The notes: a model not told the origin generated them from the sequence alone. A DNA stretch of 24,285 nt from Deltaproteobacteria bacterium UBA1386 (GCA_002305765.1 DBQU01000021.1:1-24285); one strand, 5' to 3'. Shown: positions 15,227 through 23,992, counted from the stretch's first letter. Numbers and translations are program-made.

Positions 15227-17940
15227 TGGACGAAAAAGAAACAAAAGTTCTCGTGGTGGGTGGAGGGATAGGCGGCATCACCGCCGCCCTGGAGATCGCC
15301 TCCTGCGGCATCAATGTGACCATGGTGGAAGAGAGTCCCTCCATCGGGGGCAGGATGATACAGCTCGACAAGACCTTCCCCACCCTCGACTGTTCCACCT
15401 GCGTCCTTTCGCCGAAGATGGTGGAGGTCGCGCTGAACCAGAAGATAGACCTCCTGTCATGGGCGAAGGTCATGGCGGTGAAGAAGGAGGGCAGGGGGTT
15501 CAACGCCACCATCCTGAAAAGGTCCCGGTACGTGGACCTGAAGAAATGCACCGCCTGCGGCGTCTGTTCCGGAGGCTGTCCGGTGGTGATGAAGAACGAG
15601 TTCAACGTGGGAACGGGACCGCGGAAGGCCGTCTACATACCCTTTCCCCAGGCCATTCCCAACAAGGCCCTCATAGACAAGCGGGAGGAGCGCCTGTGCA
15701 ACATGGCCTGCATGGACGCCTGTCCCGTCAACACCAATGTGCCCGGCTACCTGAAGCACATCAGTGAGGGGAGGTTTGCCGACGCCTACAGGCTCATCAG
15801 GGCGACGAACCCCTTCCCGTCGGTCTGCGGCAGGGTCTGTTACGCCCCCTGCGAGAGGGTGTGCAACAGGGGCGAGATCGATGAGCCGCTGGCGATCCGG
15901 GACCTCAAGCGCTTCGCCGTCGACAACTTCGACATCGCCACCCTGGATGTCCCCCAGGTGCAGAGGATGGGCAGGAAGGTGGCCGTGGTCGGCGCCGGCC
16001 CGGCGGGGCTTGCCTGCGCCAACGACCTCGCCCTGGAAGGCCACGACGTGACCGTGTACGAGGCGCTCCCCGAGCCGGGCGGCATGCTCCGGTATGCCAT
16101 TCCCGAATACAGGCTCCCGAAGGAGGAGTTGAAGGGCGAGATCGACTATATCCGCAGGCTCGGGGTGGAGATCCTCTGCGGCGTGGATGTTGGCGGAGAA
16201 AAAACCGCCGCCGTGATCCGGGACGCCTGTGATGCCCTCTTCGTGGCGACGGGTGCCCCGAAGGGTCTTCCCCTCGGCGTGGAAGGCGAAACGCTTGAAG
16301 GGATCGTCGACGGCATCAGGTTCCTGCGTGGTGTCAACAGGGGCGAGCACGCGTCCCCTGGCGACCGTGTCGCGGTCATCGGCGGAGGGAACACGGCCGT
16401 CGATTGCGCGCGGACGGCAAAGAGGCTGGGCAGCGCGTCCGTCACCGTAGTCTATCGCCGTACCCGGGAGGAGATGCCCGCGGCCGGCGAAGAGATAGAG
16501 GCCCTGCTTCACGAAGGGATAGGCATCGAATTCCTCGCCGCGCCGGTCCGTTTCCGGGGGGATGGCGGAAAGGTCGCGGAGATGGAGTGCGTCCGCATGG
16601 AACTGGGCGAGCCCGATGAGAGCGGCCGCCGCCGGCCCGTGCCGAAGGCCGGGTCGGAGTTCACGATACCCGTGGATTCGGTGATAACGGCCCTCGGTCA
16701 GGCCGTGGAAACCTCCTTCCTCGAATCCCTTGGTGTCGCCCTGGGCAGGGGGGGCACGGTGACGATAGACACCGCGACGGGTGCCACCAACATCGAAGGT
16801 GTTTTCGCGGGCGGGGACGTTGTCACCGGGCCCGCGTACGTCATCGATGCCATAGCGGCCGGAAGGAAGGCGGCGCGGTCGATCGGCTTCTACCTCAGGG
16901 GCGAGGCCCCGGCGGGCGATGAGGAGCGCGGCACGCCGCAGCGGCTTTCGGAAGAGCAGCGCGGGGTCCTCACCGGCCGGATCGAACACCGGCCGCGGAT
17001 GGCGATGCCCGAAGAGCCGGTGGACGAGAGGGTGACCGATTTTCGCGAGGTGGGGCTCGGCTACCAGAGCGCGGACGCCATGGCCGAGGCACGACGGTGC
17101 ATCGCCGGCCAGGTCGAGGGATGCATAGGGTGCGGGGAATGCCTCCGTCGCTGCGAGGCAAAGGCGATAGACTACTCCATGCGGGACGAGCTGGTGGAGA
17201 TGTACTTCGACGGGATCGTCGTCGCCCCGGGTTTCGACCTCTATGACCCGACGGAGAAGACGGAGTTCGGCTACGGCAGGCTGAAAGGTGTCATAACGGG
17301 GATGGAGTTCGAGAGGCTCACCTCGGTGACGGGGCCGACGGGTGGAGACATCGTCATGAACGGGAAGACGCCGAAGCGCTTCTACTTCATCCAGTGCGTC
17401 GGCAGCCGCGACCGCCAGAGCGGTGCCCGATTCTGTTCCCGGGTCTGCTGCATGTACACGGCAAAGCACGCGTGCATCGTGAAGGACAGGATAAGGGACG
17501 CACGGATATACATCTCTTACATCGATGTGAGGACCTACGGCAAGGGCTACGAAGAGTTCTACAAGAGCACCCAGGAGAACGGCGCCATGTACATCCGCGG
17601 CATCCCCGGAGAGGTGACGCAGGGCGAGAACGGCCTCCTGGTGCGCGTCGAGGACATGCTCTCCGGCGAGCTCCACGAGATAGAGGTGGATGTGGTCGTC
17701 CTCGCGACGGGCGTGAGGCCCCGGGCGGGTACCGGGGAAATGTGTGAGATGATGTCCCTCGAGAGGGACGAGTACGGTTTCATTAGCACCAGCGTGGTGG
17801 AGCCTTCGAGAACAAGCGTGGACGGCATCTTCGTCTGCGGCATGGCATCGGGGCCGAGAGACGTCCCCGACACGGTGGCCTCGGGAGGGGAAGCGGCGTC
17901 GCGGTGCATGGAATACGTGAAGGAGAGTGCCTCTTCATGA
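15226..17940 (+). CDS. HdrA-like protein with inserted GltD/NfnB-type NAD(P)H oxidoreductase module
   Basis: A 904-aa flavin/Fe-S protein. Residues 1-150 are the HdrA FAD half (VVGGGIGGITAA; IGGRMIQLDKTFPTLDCSTC; Fe-S motif C108, C111, C114, C118). Residues about 155-560 are a complete glutamate-synthase-beta/NfnB-like module: Cys clusters C158-C166 and C201-C213, an FAD site VAVVGAGPAGLACA at 252-265, an NAD(P)H-type site VAVIGGGNTAVDCA at 382-395, YRRTREEMPA, and the closing FAGGDVVTGP block. Then comes a CIGCGECLRRC motif (633-643) and the second HdrA half (660-904) with CVGSRDRQ and CSRVCC. So HdrA is split by an insertion, giving two FAD sites and a pyridine-nucleotide site in one chain. 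It likely exchanges electrons between NAD(P)H, Etf and Hdr partners (inference). Confidence 0.88.
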   Translation: MDEKETKVLVVGGGIGGITAALEIASCGINVTMVEESPSIGGRMIQLDKTFPTLDCSTCVLSPKMVEVALNQKIDLLSWAKVMAVKKEGRGFNATILKRSRYVDLKKCTACGVCSGGCPVVMKNEFNVGTGPRKAVYIPFPQAIPNKALIDKREERLCNMACMDACPVNTNVPGYLKHISEGRFADAYRLIRATNPFPSVCGRVCYAPCERVCNRGEIDEPLAIRDLKRFAVDNFDIATLDVPQVQRMGRKVAVVGAGPAGLACANDLALEGHDVTVYEALPEPGGMLRYAIPEYRLPKEELKGEIDYIRRLGVEILCGVDVGGEKTAAVIRDACDALFVATGAPKGLPLGVEGETLEGIVDGIRFLRGVNRGEHASPGDRVAVIGGGNTAVDCARTAKRLGSASVTVVYRRTREEMPAAGEEIEALLHEGIGIEFLAAPVRFRGDGGKVAEMECVRMELGEPDESGRRRPVPKAGSEFTIPVDSVITALGQAVETSFLESLGVALGRGGTVTIDTATGATNIEGVFAGGDVVTGPAYVIDAIAAGRKAARSIGFYLRGEAPAGDEERGTPQRLSEEQRGVLTGRIEHRPRMAMPEEPVDERVTDFREVGLGYQSADAMAEARRCIAGQVEGCIGCGECLRRCEAKAIDYSMRDELVEMYFDGIVVAPGFDLYDPTEKTEFGYGRLKGVITGMEFERLTSVTGPTGGDIVMNGKTPKRFYFIQCVGSRDRQSGARFCSRVCCMYTAKHACIVKDRIRDARIYISYIDVRTYGKGYEEFYKSTQENGAMYIRGIPGEVTQGENGLLVRVEDMLSGELHEIEVDVVVLATGVRPRAGTGEMCEMMSLERDEYGFISTSVVEPSRTSVDGIFVCGMASGPRDVPDTVASGGEAASRCMEYVKESASS

Positions 17941-19607
17941 AAACAGGGATCTTCATCTGCCACTGCGGGCACAACATCAAGCACACGGTGGACGTCAAGA
18001 GGTTGAGCGAGTTCTTCGGGAAACTGCCGAATGTGGTCGTTTCCCAGGATTACCCTTTCGTGTGCTCCGAGCCGGGGCAGGACTTGATCAGCGAGAGCAT
18101 CGAGAAGTACGGCCTCGACCGCGTCATCGTAGCGTCCTGCACCCCGTCCCTCCACGGCGAGATGTTCAAGGATGTGCTGAGGAAGAAAGACCTCAACCCC
18201 TTCCTGCTGCGCAGGGTGAGCATCAGGGAGCACTGCTCGTGGGTGGGCGACGACATAGAGGAGAACACGGAAAAGGCGAAGAGGCTTATCCTGTCGGGTC
18301 TCTACGGCGTGGCGCACCAGGTTCCCCTCGAGGAAAAGATGGTGGAGGTCAACAAGACGGCCCTCGTCATCGGGGGCGGTGTTTCGGGCCTCTCAGCGGC
18401 ACTTTTCCTGTCGAAGATGGGCATGCAGGTCTATCTCGTGGAAAAGGAGCCGCAGCTCGGCGGGGTCGTGCGGGAGATAAGGAACGTCTGGCCGGCGAGG
18501 ACGAGCGGCGCGAAGATAACGGGAGACATGGAGAAGGAGCTCAGGAGCAGGCAGAACGTGGAGATCCTGACGTCCTCGGAGCTTACGGGCTTCGAAGGCT
18601 TCTTCGGCAACTACGAGGCGACCCTCGACACCCCGGCGGGGGAGAGGAAGATCGTCATCGGCGGGGCGGTCGCGGCCATAGGCTTCGCGCCCTTCGATCC
18701 CGCGATAAAGCCCGAGCTGCAGTACGGGAAGGACCCGCGGATCGTGACGACACTCGACCTCGAGCGCGCGGGCGAGCTTGCCCTGCCCGAGAATCCCCGG
18801 GTCGCGATCCTCCACTGCATCGGTTCCCGGGACGAGCAGATCGGCAGGCCCTATTGCTCGCGTATCTGCTGCATCAACGCCCTGCGCGTGGGAGAGGCCA
18901 TCAGGGAAAGGTACGCCGACTCCTACGTGGAGTCCTTCTACATGGACATGAGGGCCCATCCGCGGGGGGCCGAGGAGTTCTTCGAAGACACCCAGGAGAA
19001 GGGAGTTCTCTTCACCCGGGGGAATATCGGGGAGATCGTACCCGCACCGACGGGGGTCCTCCTCAAGGGTGAGGACACGCTTCTCGGCGAGACCTTCGAA
19101 CGCGAGTTCGACCTCGTGGTCCTCTCGATCGGGATGTCCTATCCCGTGGACAGCCAGAAGCTCGCCACGCTTCTCAAGATCAGCCTCGACAAGGACAGGT
19201 TCTTTCTTGAGGCCCACATCAAATTGAGGCCTTTCGATACCGCCGTCAAGGGTATCTTCATCGCCGGCTCCTGTTCCGGGCCCAAGGACATGGAGGAGTC
19301 TATCAACCACGGGAGGGCCTCGGCGCTGAAGCTCTACGGCCTTCTGAACCTTGGCTACGCCTTCGTGGACCCCTTCATCTCCTTCGTGGACCCCAAGCGG
19401 TGCAGCGGCTGCCGCATGTGCGAACAGGCCTGCTTCTCGAAGGCGATAAAGTACGACGAGGAAAAAAAGGTCGTTCACGTCGAGGAGGCCGCCTGTCAGG
19501 GCTGCGGGCTTTGCAACGCCACCTGCCCGTCATCGGCGATCAGCCTGAGGGGCTATTACGACGCCATCCTCGATGATGAGATAAGCGCATTTCTGGAGGC
19601 AATATGA
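17937..19607 (+). CDS. hdrA: HdrA, heterodisulfide reductase-like flavoprotein subunit A
   Basis: A 556-aa protein nearer to standard HdrA. The N-terminal domain (1-130) has FICHCGHNI, VCSEPGQ and ASCTPSLHGEMF. The FAD site is ALVIGGGVSGLSAA (142-155), followed by QLGGVVREI. The central CIGSRDEQ and CSRICC blocks follow (C294, C307, C311, C312). Two C-terminal [4Fe-4S] motifs are C489/492/495/499 and C520/523/526/530. The central ferredoxin insert of methanogen HdrA is not seen, which explains the shorter length. ATGA overlap with the previous gene fixes the start at 17937. HdrA is the bifurcating flavin subunit in Hdr complexes, here with MvhD, HdrC and HdrB downstream. Confidence 0.92.
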   Translation: MKTGIFICHCGHNIKHTVDVKRLSEFFGKLPNVVVSQDYPFVCSEPGQDLISESIEKYGLDRVIVASCTPSLHGEMFKDVLRKKDLNPFLLRRVSIREHCSWVGDDIEENTEKAKRLILSGLYGVAHQVPLEEKMVEVNKTALVIGGGVSGLSAALFLSKMGMQVYLVEKEPQLGGVVREIRNVWPARTSGAKITGDMEKELRSRQNVEILTSSELTGFEGFFGNYEATLDTPAGERKIVIGGAVAAIGFAPFDPAIKPELQYGKDPRIVTTLDLERAGELALPENPRVAILHCIGSRDEQIGRPYCSRICCINALRVGEAIRERYADSYVESFYMDMRAHPRGAEEFFEDTQEKGVLFTRGNIGEIVPAPTGVLLKGEDTLLGETFEREFDLVVLSIGMSYPVDSQKLATLLKISLDKDRFFLEAHIKLRPFDTAVKGIFIAGSCSGPKDMEESINHGRASALKLYGLLNLGYAFVDPFISFVDPKRCSGCRMCEQACFSKAIKYDEEKKVVHVEEAACQGCGLCNATCPSSAISLRGYYDAILDDEISAFLEAI

Positions 19608-19640
19608 CCTCGAACGACGTCAAGGGTAGAGGGGAAGTAC

Positions 19641-20048
19641 ATGGAAGATAGAACGGCAAAGAACCCGGAGATCGTGGGTTTTGCGTGTACCTACTGCACA
19701 TTCAAGGCCTCGGAGATGGCGGGAAGCCTGAGGATGAAGTACCCCGAAGGGGTGAAGGTGATACAGGTCCCCTGTTCCAGCAGGGTCGACCCGGCCTTTG
19801 TCATAAAGGCCATCTTCGAGGGGGCCGACGGCGTTTTCGTCGCCGGCTGCCATCCCGGCGACTGTCACTTCATCAAGGGCAACTATTATACCCGCCGGAA
19901 GATAGCGGCCTTGAAGGAGCTTTTCGACGCCTTCGGCATGAAGGACAGGCTCCGGCTCTTCTGGGTGAGCGCCTCGGAGGCGCGGCGTTTCGTTGAAAAG
20001 GTGACGGAATTCTACAACGACATAAAGGAAAAGAAAAATGCAGGGTAA
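19641..20048 (+). CDS. mvhD: MvhD-like iron-sulfur subunit
   Basis: A 135-aa protein of the MvhD/HdrA-associated delta-subunit family. It has CTYCTFKASEMAGSLRMKYP at the N-terminus, IQVPCSSRVDPAFV, and the diagnostic GADGVFVAGCHPGDCHF followed by GNYYTRRK. These cysteines hold a [2Fe-2S] cluster that wires HdrA to an electron-donating or accepting partner such as a hydrogenase or formate dehydrogenase. No such catalytic subunit is in the window; the neighbouring FrhB-like protein may take that place. AGAGGGGAAG precedes the ATG; the 33-nt gap after hdrA is the largest in this operon. Confidence 0.93.
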   Translation: MEDRTAKNPEIVGFACTYCTFKASEMAGSLRMKYPEGVKVIQVPCSSRVDPAFVIKAIFEGADGVFVAGCHPGDCHFIKGNYYTRRKIAALKELFDAFGMKDRLRLFWVSASEARRFVEKVTEFYNDIKEKKNAG

Positions 20049-21042
20049 GAAGATAAAGAACGGCGCGCTCGAAAGCGCTCTCAACACGTTCCTCGCGGAG
20101 AAGGAATACCTCGTGATGGGGTTCGAGAAGGACGCGAGCAACGTCTACCACCGGGTCTTCAAGGACAGTCTGGACAATTACGCCCTCATGAGCCCGGTCT
20201 TCGCGACGAACGGCGCCCTCTACCTGAGAAGGCTCTTCGCAAAGGGCGCGCAGATCATCCTCATGCTCCGGCCCTGCGAGATACGGTCCTACGTGGAGCT
20301 TGTCAAGCTGACGCAGATAGAACCCGAGAACATCATTGCCGTCTCCGTCGATTGCTTCGGGACGGTCTCGTCGAAGACAGAGGGCGACATCCCGGCCGGA
20401 GAGGCGCTTAAAGGGCTCACGAAGGATGCCGAAAAGGCGCGCTGGGCCTGCGCGAACTGCCGCGAGCGGCGCGGTGTCGTCGGTGACGCGGGGATACGCA
20501 TCGACGCGAACGGGGACTACTGGGCCCTTCCCTACACGGACAAGGGACAGGCGTTCCTTTCGCTTCTGGAAGGCGAGACCTCCGAGGCGCCCGCGCAGAT
20601 GGCAATAGGGCCTGCCGAACCCCGGCCGGCCTTCCAGATCGACATGAAGGAGTTCACGAAGGACTTCTCGAAGTGTATCATGTGCATGAACTGCCGCGAC
20701 ATGTGTCCCGTGTGCTACTGCGTTGACTGCGTCTTCAACGGCGACGAATACCTGCCGAAGGGTGACGCCCTTTTCAACAAGGTCTTCCGAGCCGGGTCGA
20801 CGGGGATGCCCCGCGGCAAGGAGCTCTTCCACCTCATCCGCATGTACCATGTCTCCCAGACCTGTGTGGGATGTGGTGCCTGCGAGGAGGCCTGCCCTCA
20901 GGGGATACCGCTGACGAAGTACTTCAAGGGCGTCTCCGAGAGGCTCCAGGGGATGTTCTCCTACATGTCGGGACGCAGCAAGGACGAGATCATACCGTAC
21001 CTTACCTTTATAGAGGAAGAACTGAAAGATGCCGAAGACTGA
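20038..21042 (+). CDS. FrhB/FdhB-like Fe-S flavoprotein (F420-hydrogenase beta family)
   Basis: A 334-aa protein. Residues 60-145 show the FrhB family pattern: LMLRPCEIRSYVELVKLTQ, ENIIAVSVDCFGT, and CANC at 138-141. The C-terminus has two [4Fe-4S] motifs (C213/216/219/223 and C276/279/282/286). Between them is an extra Cys-rich patch (C226, C228, C231). FrhB-type subunits bind FAD and pass electrons between Fe-S clusters and F420, NAD(P)+ or a partner flavoprotein. It overlaps the mvhD end by 11 nt and the hdrC start by 14 nt, so it is tightly built into the Hdr set. The cofactor partner is unknown. Confidence 0.82.
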   Translation: MQGKKIKNGALESALNTFLAEKEYLVMGFEKDASNVYHRVFKDSLDNYALMSPVFATNGALYLRRLFAKGAQIILMLRPCEIRSYVELVKLTQIEPENIIAVSVDCFGTVSSKTEGDIPAGEALKGLTKDAEKARWACANCRERRGVVGDAGIRIDANGDYWALPYTDKGQAFLSLLEGETSEAPAQMAIGPAEPRPAFQIDMKEFTKDFSKCIMCMNCRDMCPVCYCVDCVFNGDEYLPKGDALFNKVFRAGSTGMPRGKELFHLIRMYHVSQTCVGCGACEEACPQGIPLTKYFKGVSERLQGMFSYMSGRSKDEIIPYLTFIEEELKDAED

Positions 21043-21487
21043 GCAGGCTCTGGAACTCACCGATTACGGAAGGCAGGACTTCGCCGTGTGCCTGGGATGC
21101 AAGATCTGCGCCTCGGTGTGCACCGTGAACGACCTGTCTCCTGGCACGAACCCCCAGGAGATGCTCCAGAGGCTCTTCCTGGGACAGGACGTGGCCGCCG
21201 ACGAGCCGCTGGTGCGCTTCTGCACGGGATGCTACCGCTGCACCGGCGCCTGCCCCTGGGAGATACGCATACCCGAGGTTATCAGGGCCCTGCGCCATGA
21301 GCTCGGCACGGAATCTCCCTTCGAAAAGGCCTTCAAGGGGTCGGTCTCTCTCTTCGGCAGGGTCTACGAGCCCTACGTGCTCATGAAGGCCGTGCCCTTT
21401 CTCTTGAAGGGGGGGTACATGAAGCACGTGACGCGGTGGATGGAATACGTGGGTTTCCACCTGCCCCACAAGGTAAAGGGGATGTAA
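21029..21487 (+). CDS. hdrC: HdrC, iron-sulfur subunit
   Basis: A 152-aa protein with two [4Fe-4S] motifs, C21/24/27/31 (CLGCKICASVC) and C65/68/71/75 (CTGCYRCTGACPW), and a C-terminal helical tail. Size and motif spacing fit soluble HdrC, which relays electrons from HdrA to HdrB. It overlaps the FrhB-like gene and ends one nt before hdrB. The motif order and the following hdrB make the assignment firm. Confidence 0.93.
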   Translation: MPKTEQALELTDYGRQDFAVCLGCKICASVCTVNDLSPGTNPQEMLQRLFLGQDVAADEPLVRFCTGCYRCTGACPWEIRIPEVIRALRHELGTESPFEKAFKGSVSLFGRVYEPYVLMKAVPFLLKGGYMKHVTRWMEYVGFHLPHKVKGM

Positions 21488-21488
21488 C

Positions 21489-22169
21489 ATGGAATACGGC
21501 TACTATCCCGGCTGCTCGCTGACAGGGTCGGCGCACAGGCTCGACAAGGGCATCAAGAAGGTCTTCGCGAAACAGGGCCACACCTTGAGGGAGATCCCCG
21601 ACTGGAACTGCTGTGGGGCCTTCGAGTACGGCGACAGGAAGGAGCTCACGGGATTCTCGAAGAGGAACCTCGAAAAGGCGCGGGGGCATTTCAGCGAGAT
21701 CGTCGCCCCCTGCCCGGCGTGCTACAAGAACCTCAAGGAGGCGGACGAGGAGCGGGAATTCGCGGTGACGCACCCTCTCGACCTCTTCGACGAGGCCTTC
21801 TTCGCCGCGATGAAACAGGCCCGCGACCTCACCGGCCAGGTCTTCACGCCCTACTACGGCTGCATCCTCCTTCGGCCGAAGGAAACGGCGATACAGAACA
21901 CGAACATCATGGAGGAGACCATCGCCCGCTTCGGCGGGGAGGTGTCCGGTGAGGCCGTCAAGGACCGCTGCTGCGGCGGCAACCAGATCTTCATCAACAA
22001 GGACGTCACGGAGAAACTCTCGCGCCTCGTCCTCGACAGGTCGCAGGGGACGATCGTCGTTTTCTGTCCCCTCTGCCACATGGCGATGAAGACCTTTTCC
22101 GGCGAAAGGAAGGTCGTCTACTACACGGACCTCCTGCTCCACATCATGGGAGAAGGGGGTGCCCTGTGA
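21489..22169 (+). CDS. hdrB: HdrB, CCG-domain catalytic-type subunit
   Basis: A 226-aa protein with two complete CCG motifs: C9, C41-C42, C75-x2-C78, and C125, C161-C162, C193-x2-C196. In methanogen HdrB these hold two non-cubane [4Fe-4S] clusters that cleave the CoM-S-S-CoB disulfide. The ligands are conserved here, although this bacterium would not be expected to make that disulfide, so another thiol/disulfide or redox partner is implied. It is shorter than methanogen HdrB (usually near 290 aa). It starts one nt after hdrC ends and overlaps the next gene by 4 nt (GTGA). Confidence 0.93.
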   Translation: MEYGYYPGCSLTGSAHRLDKGIKKVFAKQGHTLREIPDWNCCGAFEYGDRKELTGFSKRNLEKARGHFSEIVAPCPACYKNLKEADEEREFAVTHPLDLFDEAFFAAMKQARDLTGQVFTPYYGCILLRPKETAIQNTNIMEETIARFGGEVSGEAVKDRCCGGNQIFINKDVTEKLSRLVLDRSQGTIVVFCPLCHMAMKTFSGERKVVYYTDLLLHIMGEGGAL

Positions 22170-23965
22170 ACGTGCTGATCCTGGGCGGAGGCATAAGCGG
22201 CGTATCGGCGGCAAAGGTTGTCCTCAAGGAGGGCCACAGGGCGATCATCCTTGAGAGCACGCCCGAGCTGGGCGGCACCATGGCACGCATCGCGAACTGC
22301 CGCATCGGGTTCAAGACATTCTTCGACGAGATAAAGGACGATCCCAACCTTCAGGTCATACGGGGCGCGTCCGTCACGGCGGCACAGAGGAAGGCCGACG
22401 CCTTTACGGTCACGTTGAGCGACGGCAACGAGGTGGAGGCCCACCGGGTGATCGTGGCCGCCGGCCTTTCGCCCTATGACCCCGTCGAGTACAAGGGTAA
22501 GAGGGTCCTGACCAGCCTCGAGTACGACGCCCGCATCGACCAGAAGAGCGGCGAGCTGCCGGAGGACTTCAACAAGATAGGGTTTTTCCTCTGTGTCGGC
22601 TCGCGCTCGAAGGAATACCCGCTGTGTTCCTCGGTGTGCTGCTCCTACACCATTCGCGAGGTCAAGTGGACCCTGCAGCGGGCGAAACCGGAGATAGCCG
22701 TTTTCTACAATGACCTCAGGCTCTTCGGCCAGGAATTCTACCTCGAGAAGGTCTACCGCGACGCCGGAGTGCGCTTCGTCCGCGCCAATTCCCGCTATTT
22801 CGAAGAAGACGAGGAGGGTGTGACGGTCCGTTACTTCGTCGATGGAGTGCTCAGGGAGGAACGATTCAACTATATCGTCCTCGCCATCGGGCTGCGCCCC
22901 AACCCCGGGCTCAAGGACCTCTCCGCCCTCTTCGGATTTTCCCTCAACGAATACGGGTTTGTCGCCGAGGAGGACCCGCTCGTGACGGACGCTCAGGGTG
23001 TCTTCGCCTGCGGCGGCGCCCTGGAGCCCATGAACATCAAGGATTCCATCATGACGGGGTTCGGCGCCGGTGTACTCGCCGTGAAGGACGCGGACCTCCT
23101 CGCGGCCGCCGCCAGGGACGAGGGCCTCCTGCGCGACGAGGACCCGCCGGAGATCACCATGCCCGACGGTGACTTCGGGTCATGCGTCTTCTATCTCGGC
23201 ACCGCCGACGCCGGCGACGCGATGTTCTACGAGTACATGTCGGCCCGTTTCATCGAGGCCGCCCGCACGCTTAAAGAGGCGGGCAAGACCGTCTATATCG
23301 TGACGAAGAACACCGTGATGCCCTCCTATGACGAGGTGACCTTCGAGAAGGCGCGCCGCGAGGGCGTCATCATCATCAACCTCGAAGAGGGGGAGGTCTT
23401 CAGCGCGTCTGAAGGAAGCTTCCGGTTGAGCGGCCCGGGACGGGACCTGACCCTCACCGCCGACCGCGCCATCTCCTTCGGCGACTACGCCGACCGTTTC
23501 AAGGGCAGGGAATTCCTCTCCGTCTACCGCTCCGAGCCTCAGCTGCGCTGGAACCCGACGCGGTGGAGCCGCAAGAAATACCACATCGGCTTCCTGCGCC
23601 ACCCCCGCGACAAGCGCTGGAAGCGCCGGGAAATACTGGGTGCCCTCGGCGAGATCCTCCTCGACCGTGACGAGGAACGCCTGTATCCCACGGTGGCCGA
23701 AGAGAGCTGCAGCGGTTGCGGCTCCTGCAAGAACGCCTGCCCGCAGAAGGCGATCGACATCATGATCAAAGAGAGGGACCTGTCCATCTTCGGCCCCTTG
23801 AGCTCAACGAGTGTTCCCATAGCCCACATAGACGAAGGCGCCTGCATGGCCTGCGGCCTGTGCGTGTCGACGTGCCCGTCGGACGTCATCAAGTTCCCGG
23901 TTCAAGAGGAAGAGCACAAGATCGAGGAATGCATGGCGCACGTACCGAGCGAAAAGACGGCTTGA
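22166..23965 (+). CDS. Third HdrA-like flavoprotein with extra middle domain
   Basis: A 599-aa protein starting at GTG overlapping the hdrB stop. Residues 1-310 are a compact HdrA core: VLILGGGISGVSAA, PELGGTMARIANC, CVGSRSKE with CSSVCC (C154, C158, C159), AIGLRPNPG, and FACGGALEPMNIKDSI. Residues about 335-500 form a domain with an alternating beta/alpha look (GSCVFYLGTADAG; KTVYIVTKNTVMP; VIIINLEEGEVF) that I do not recognise. Two C-terminal [4Fe-4S] motifs follow (C515/518/521/525 and C560/563/566/570). The N-terminal CHCG domain of true HdrA is absent. Its stop codon lies inside the following repeat array (GACGGCTTGAACC). Confidence 0.87.
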   Translation: MNVLILGGGISGVSAAKVVLKEGHRAIILESTPELGGTMARIANCRIGFKTFFDEIKDDPNLQVIRGASVTAAQRKADAFTVTLSDGNEVEAHRVIVAAGLSPYDPVEYKGKRVLTSLEYDARIDQKSGELPEDFNKIGFFLCVGSRSKEYPLCSSVCCSYTIREVKWTLQRAKPEIAVFYNDLRLFGQEFYLEKVYRDAGVRFVRANSRYFEEDEEGVTVRYFVDGVLREERFNYIVLAIGLRPNPGLKDLSALFGFSLNEYGFVAEEDPLVTDAQGVFACGGALEPMNIKDSIMTGFGAGVLAVKDADLLAAAARDEGLLRDEDPPEITMPDGDFGSCVFYLGTADAGDAMFYEYMSARFIEAARTLKEAGKTVYIVTKNTVMPSYDEVTFEKARREGVIIINLEEGEVFSASEGSFRLSGPGRDLTLTADRAISFGDYADRFKGREFLSVYRSEPQLRWNPTRWSRKKYHIGFLRHPRDKRWKRREILGALGEILLDRDEERLYPTVAEESCSGCGSCKNACPQKAIDIMIKERDLSIFGPLSSTSVPIAHIDEGACMACGLCVSTCPSDVIKFPVQEEEHKIEECMAHVPSEKTA

Positions 23966-23992
23966 ACCGCTTAAACCGCTTGAACGTTAAAG
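23953..23992 (+). repeat. 9-nt GCTTGAA repeat array overlapping a stop codon
   Basis: AAAGACGG then GCTTGAACC, GCTTAAACC, GCTTGAACG, then TTAAAGG. The TGA stop of the third HdrA-like gene is the TGA of the first GCTTGAA unit. CCGCTTAAACCGCTTGA (23967-23983) recurs as a perfect inverted copy at 24245-24261, so this array and the one at the window end frame the 260-bp stretch between them. Confidence 0.85.

Noticed and set aside
15457..17676. Long open frame (739 codons) on the minus strand opposite the HdrA-GltD gene
   Set aside because: His/Asp/Val/Gly-rich translation without motifs, a mirror of GC-rich coding; the plus-strand gene has many conserved cofactor sites.
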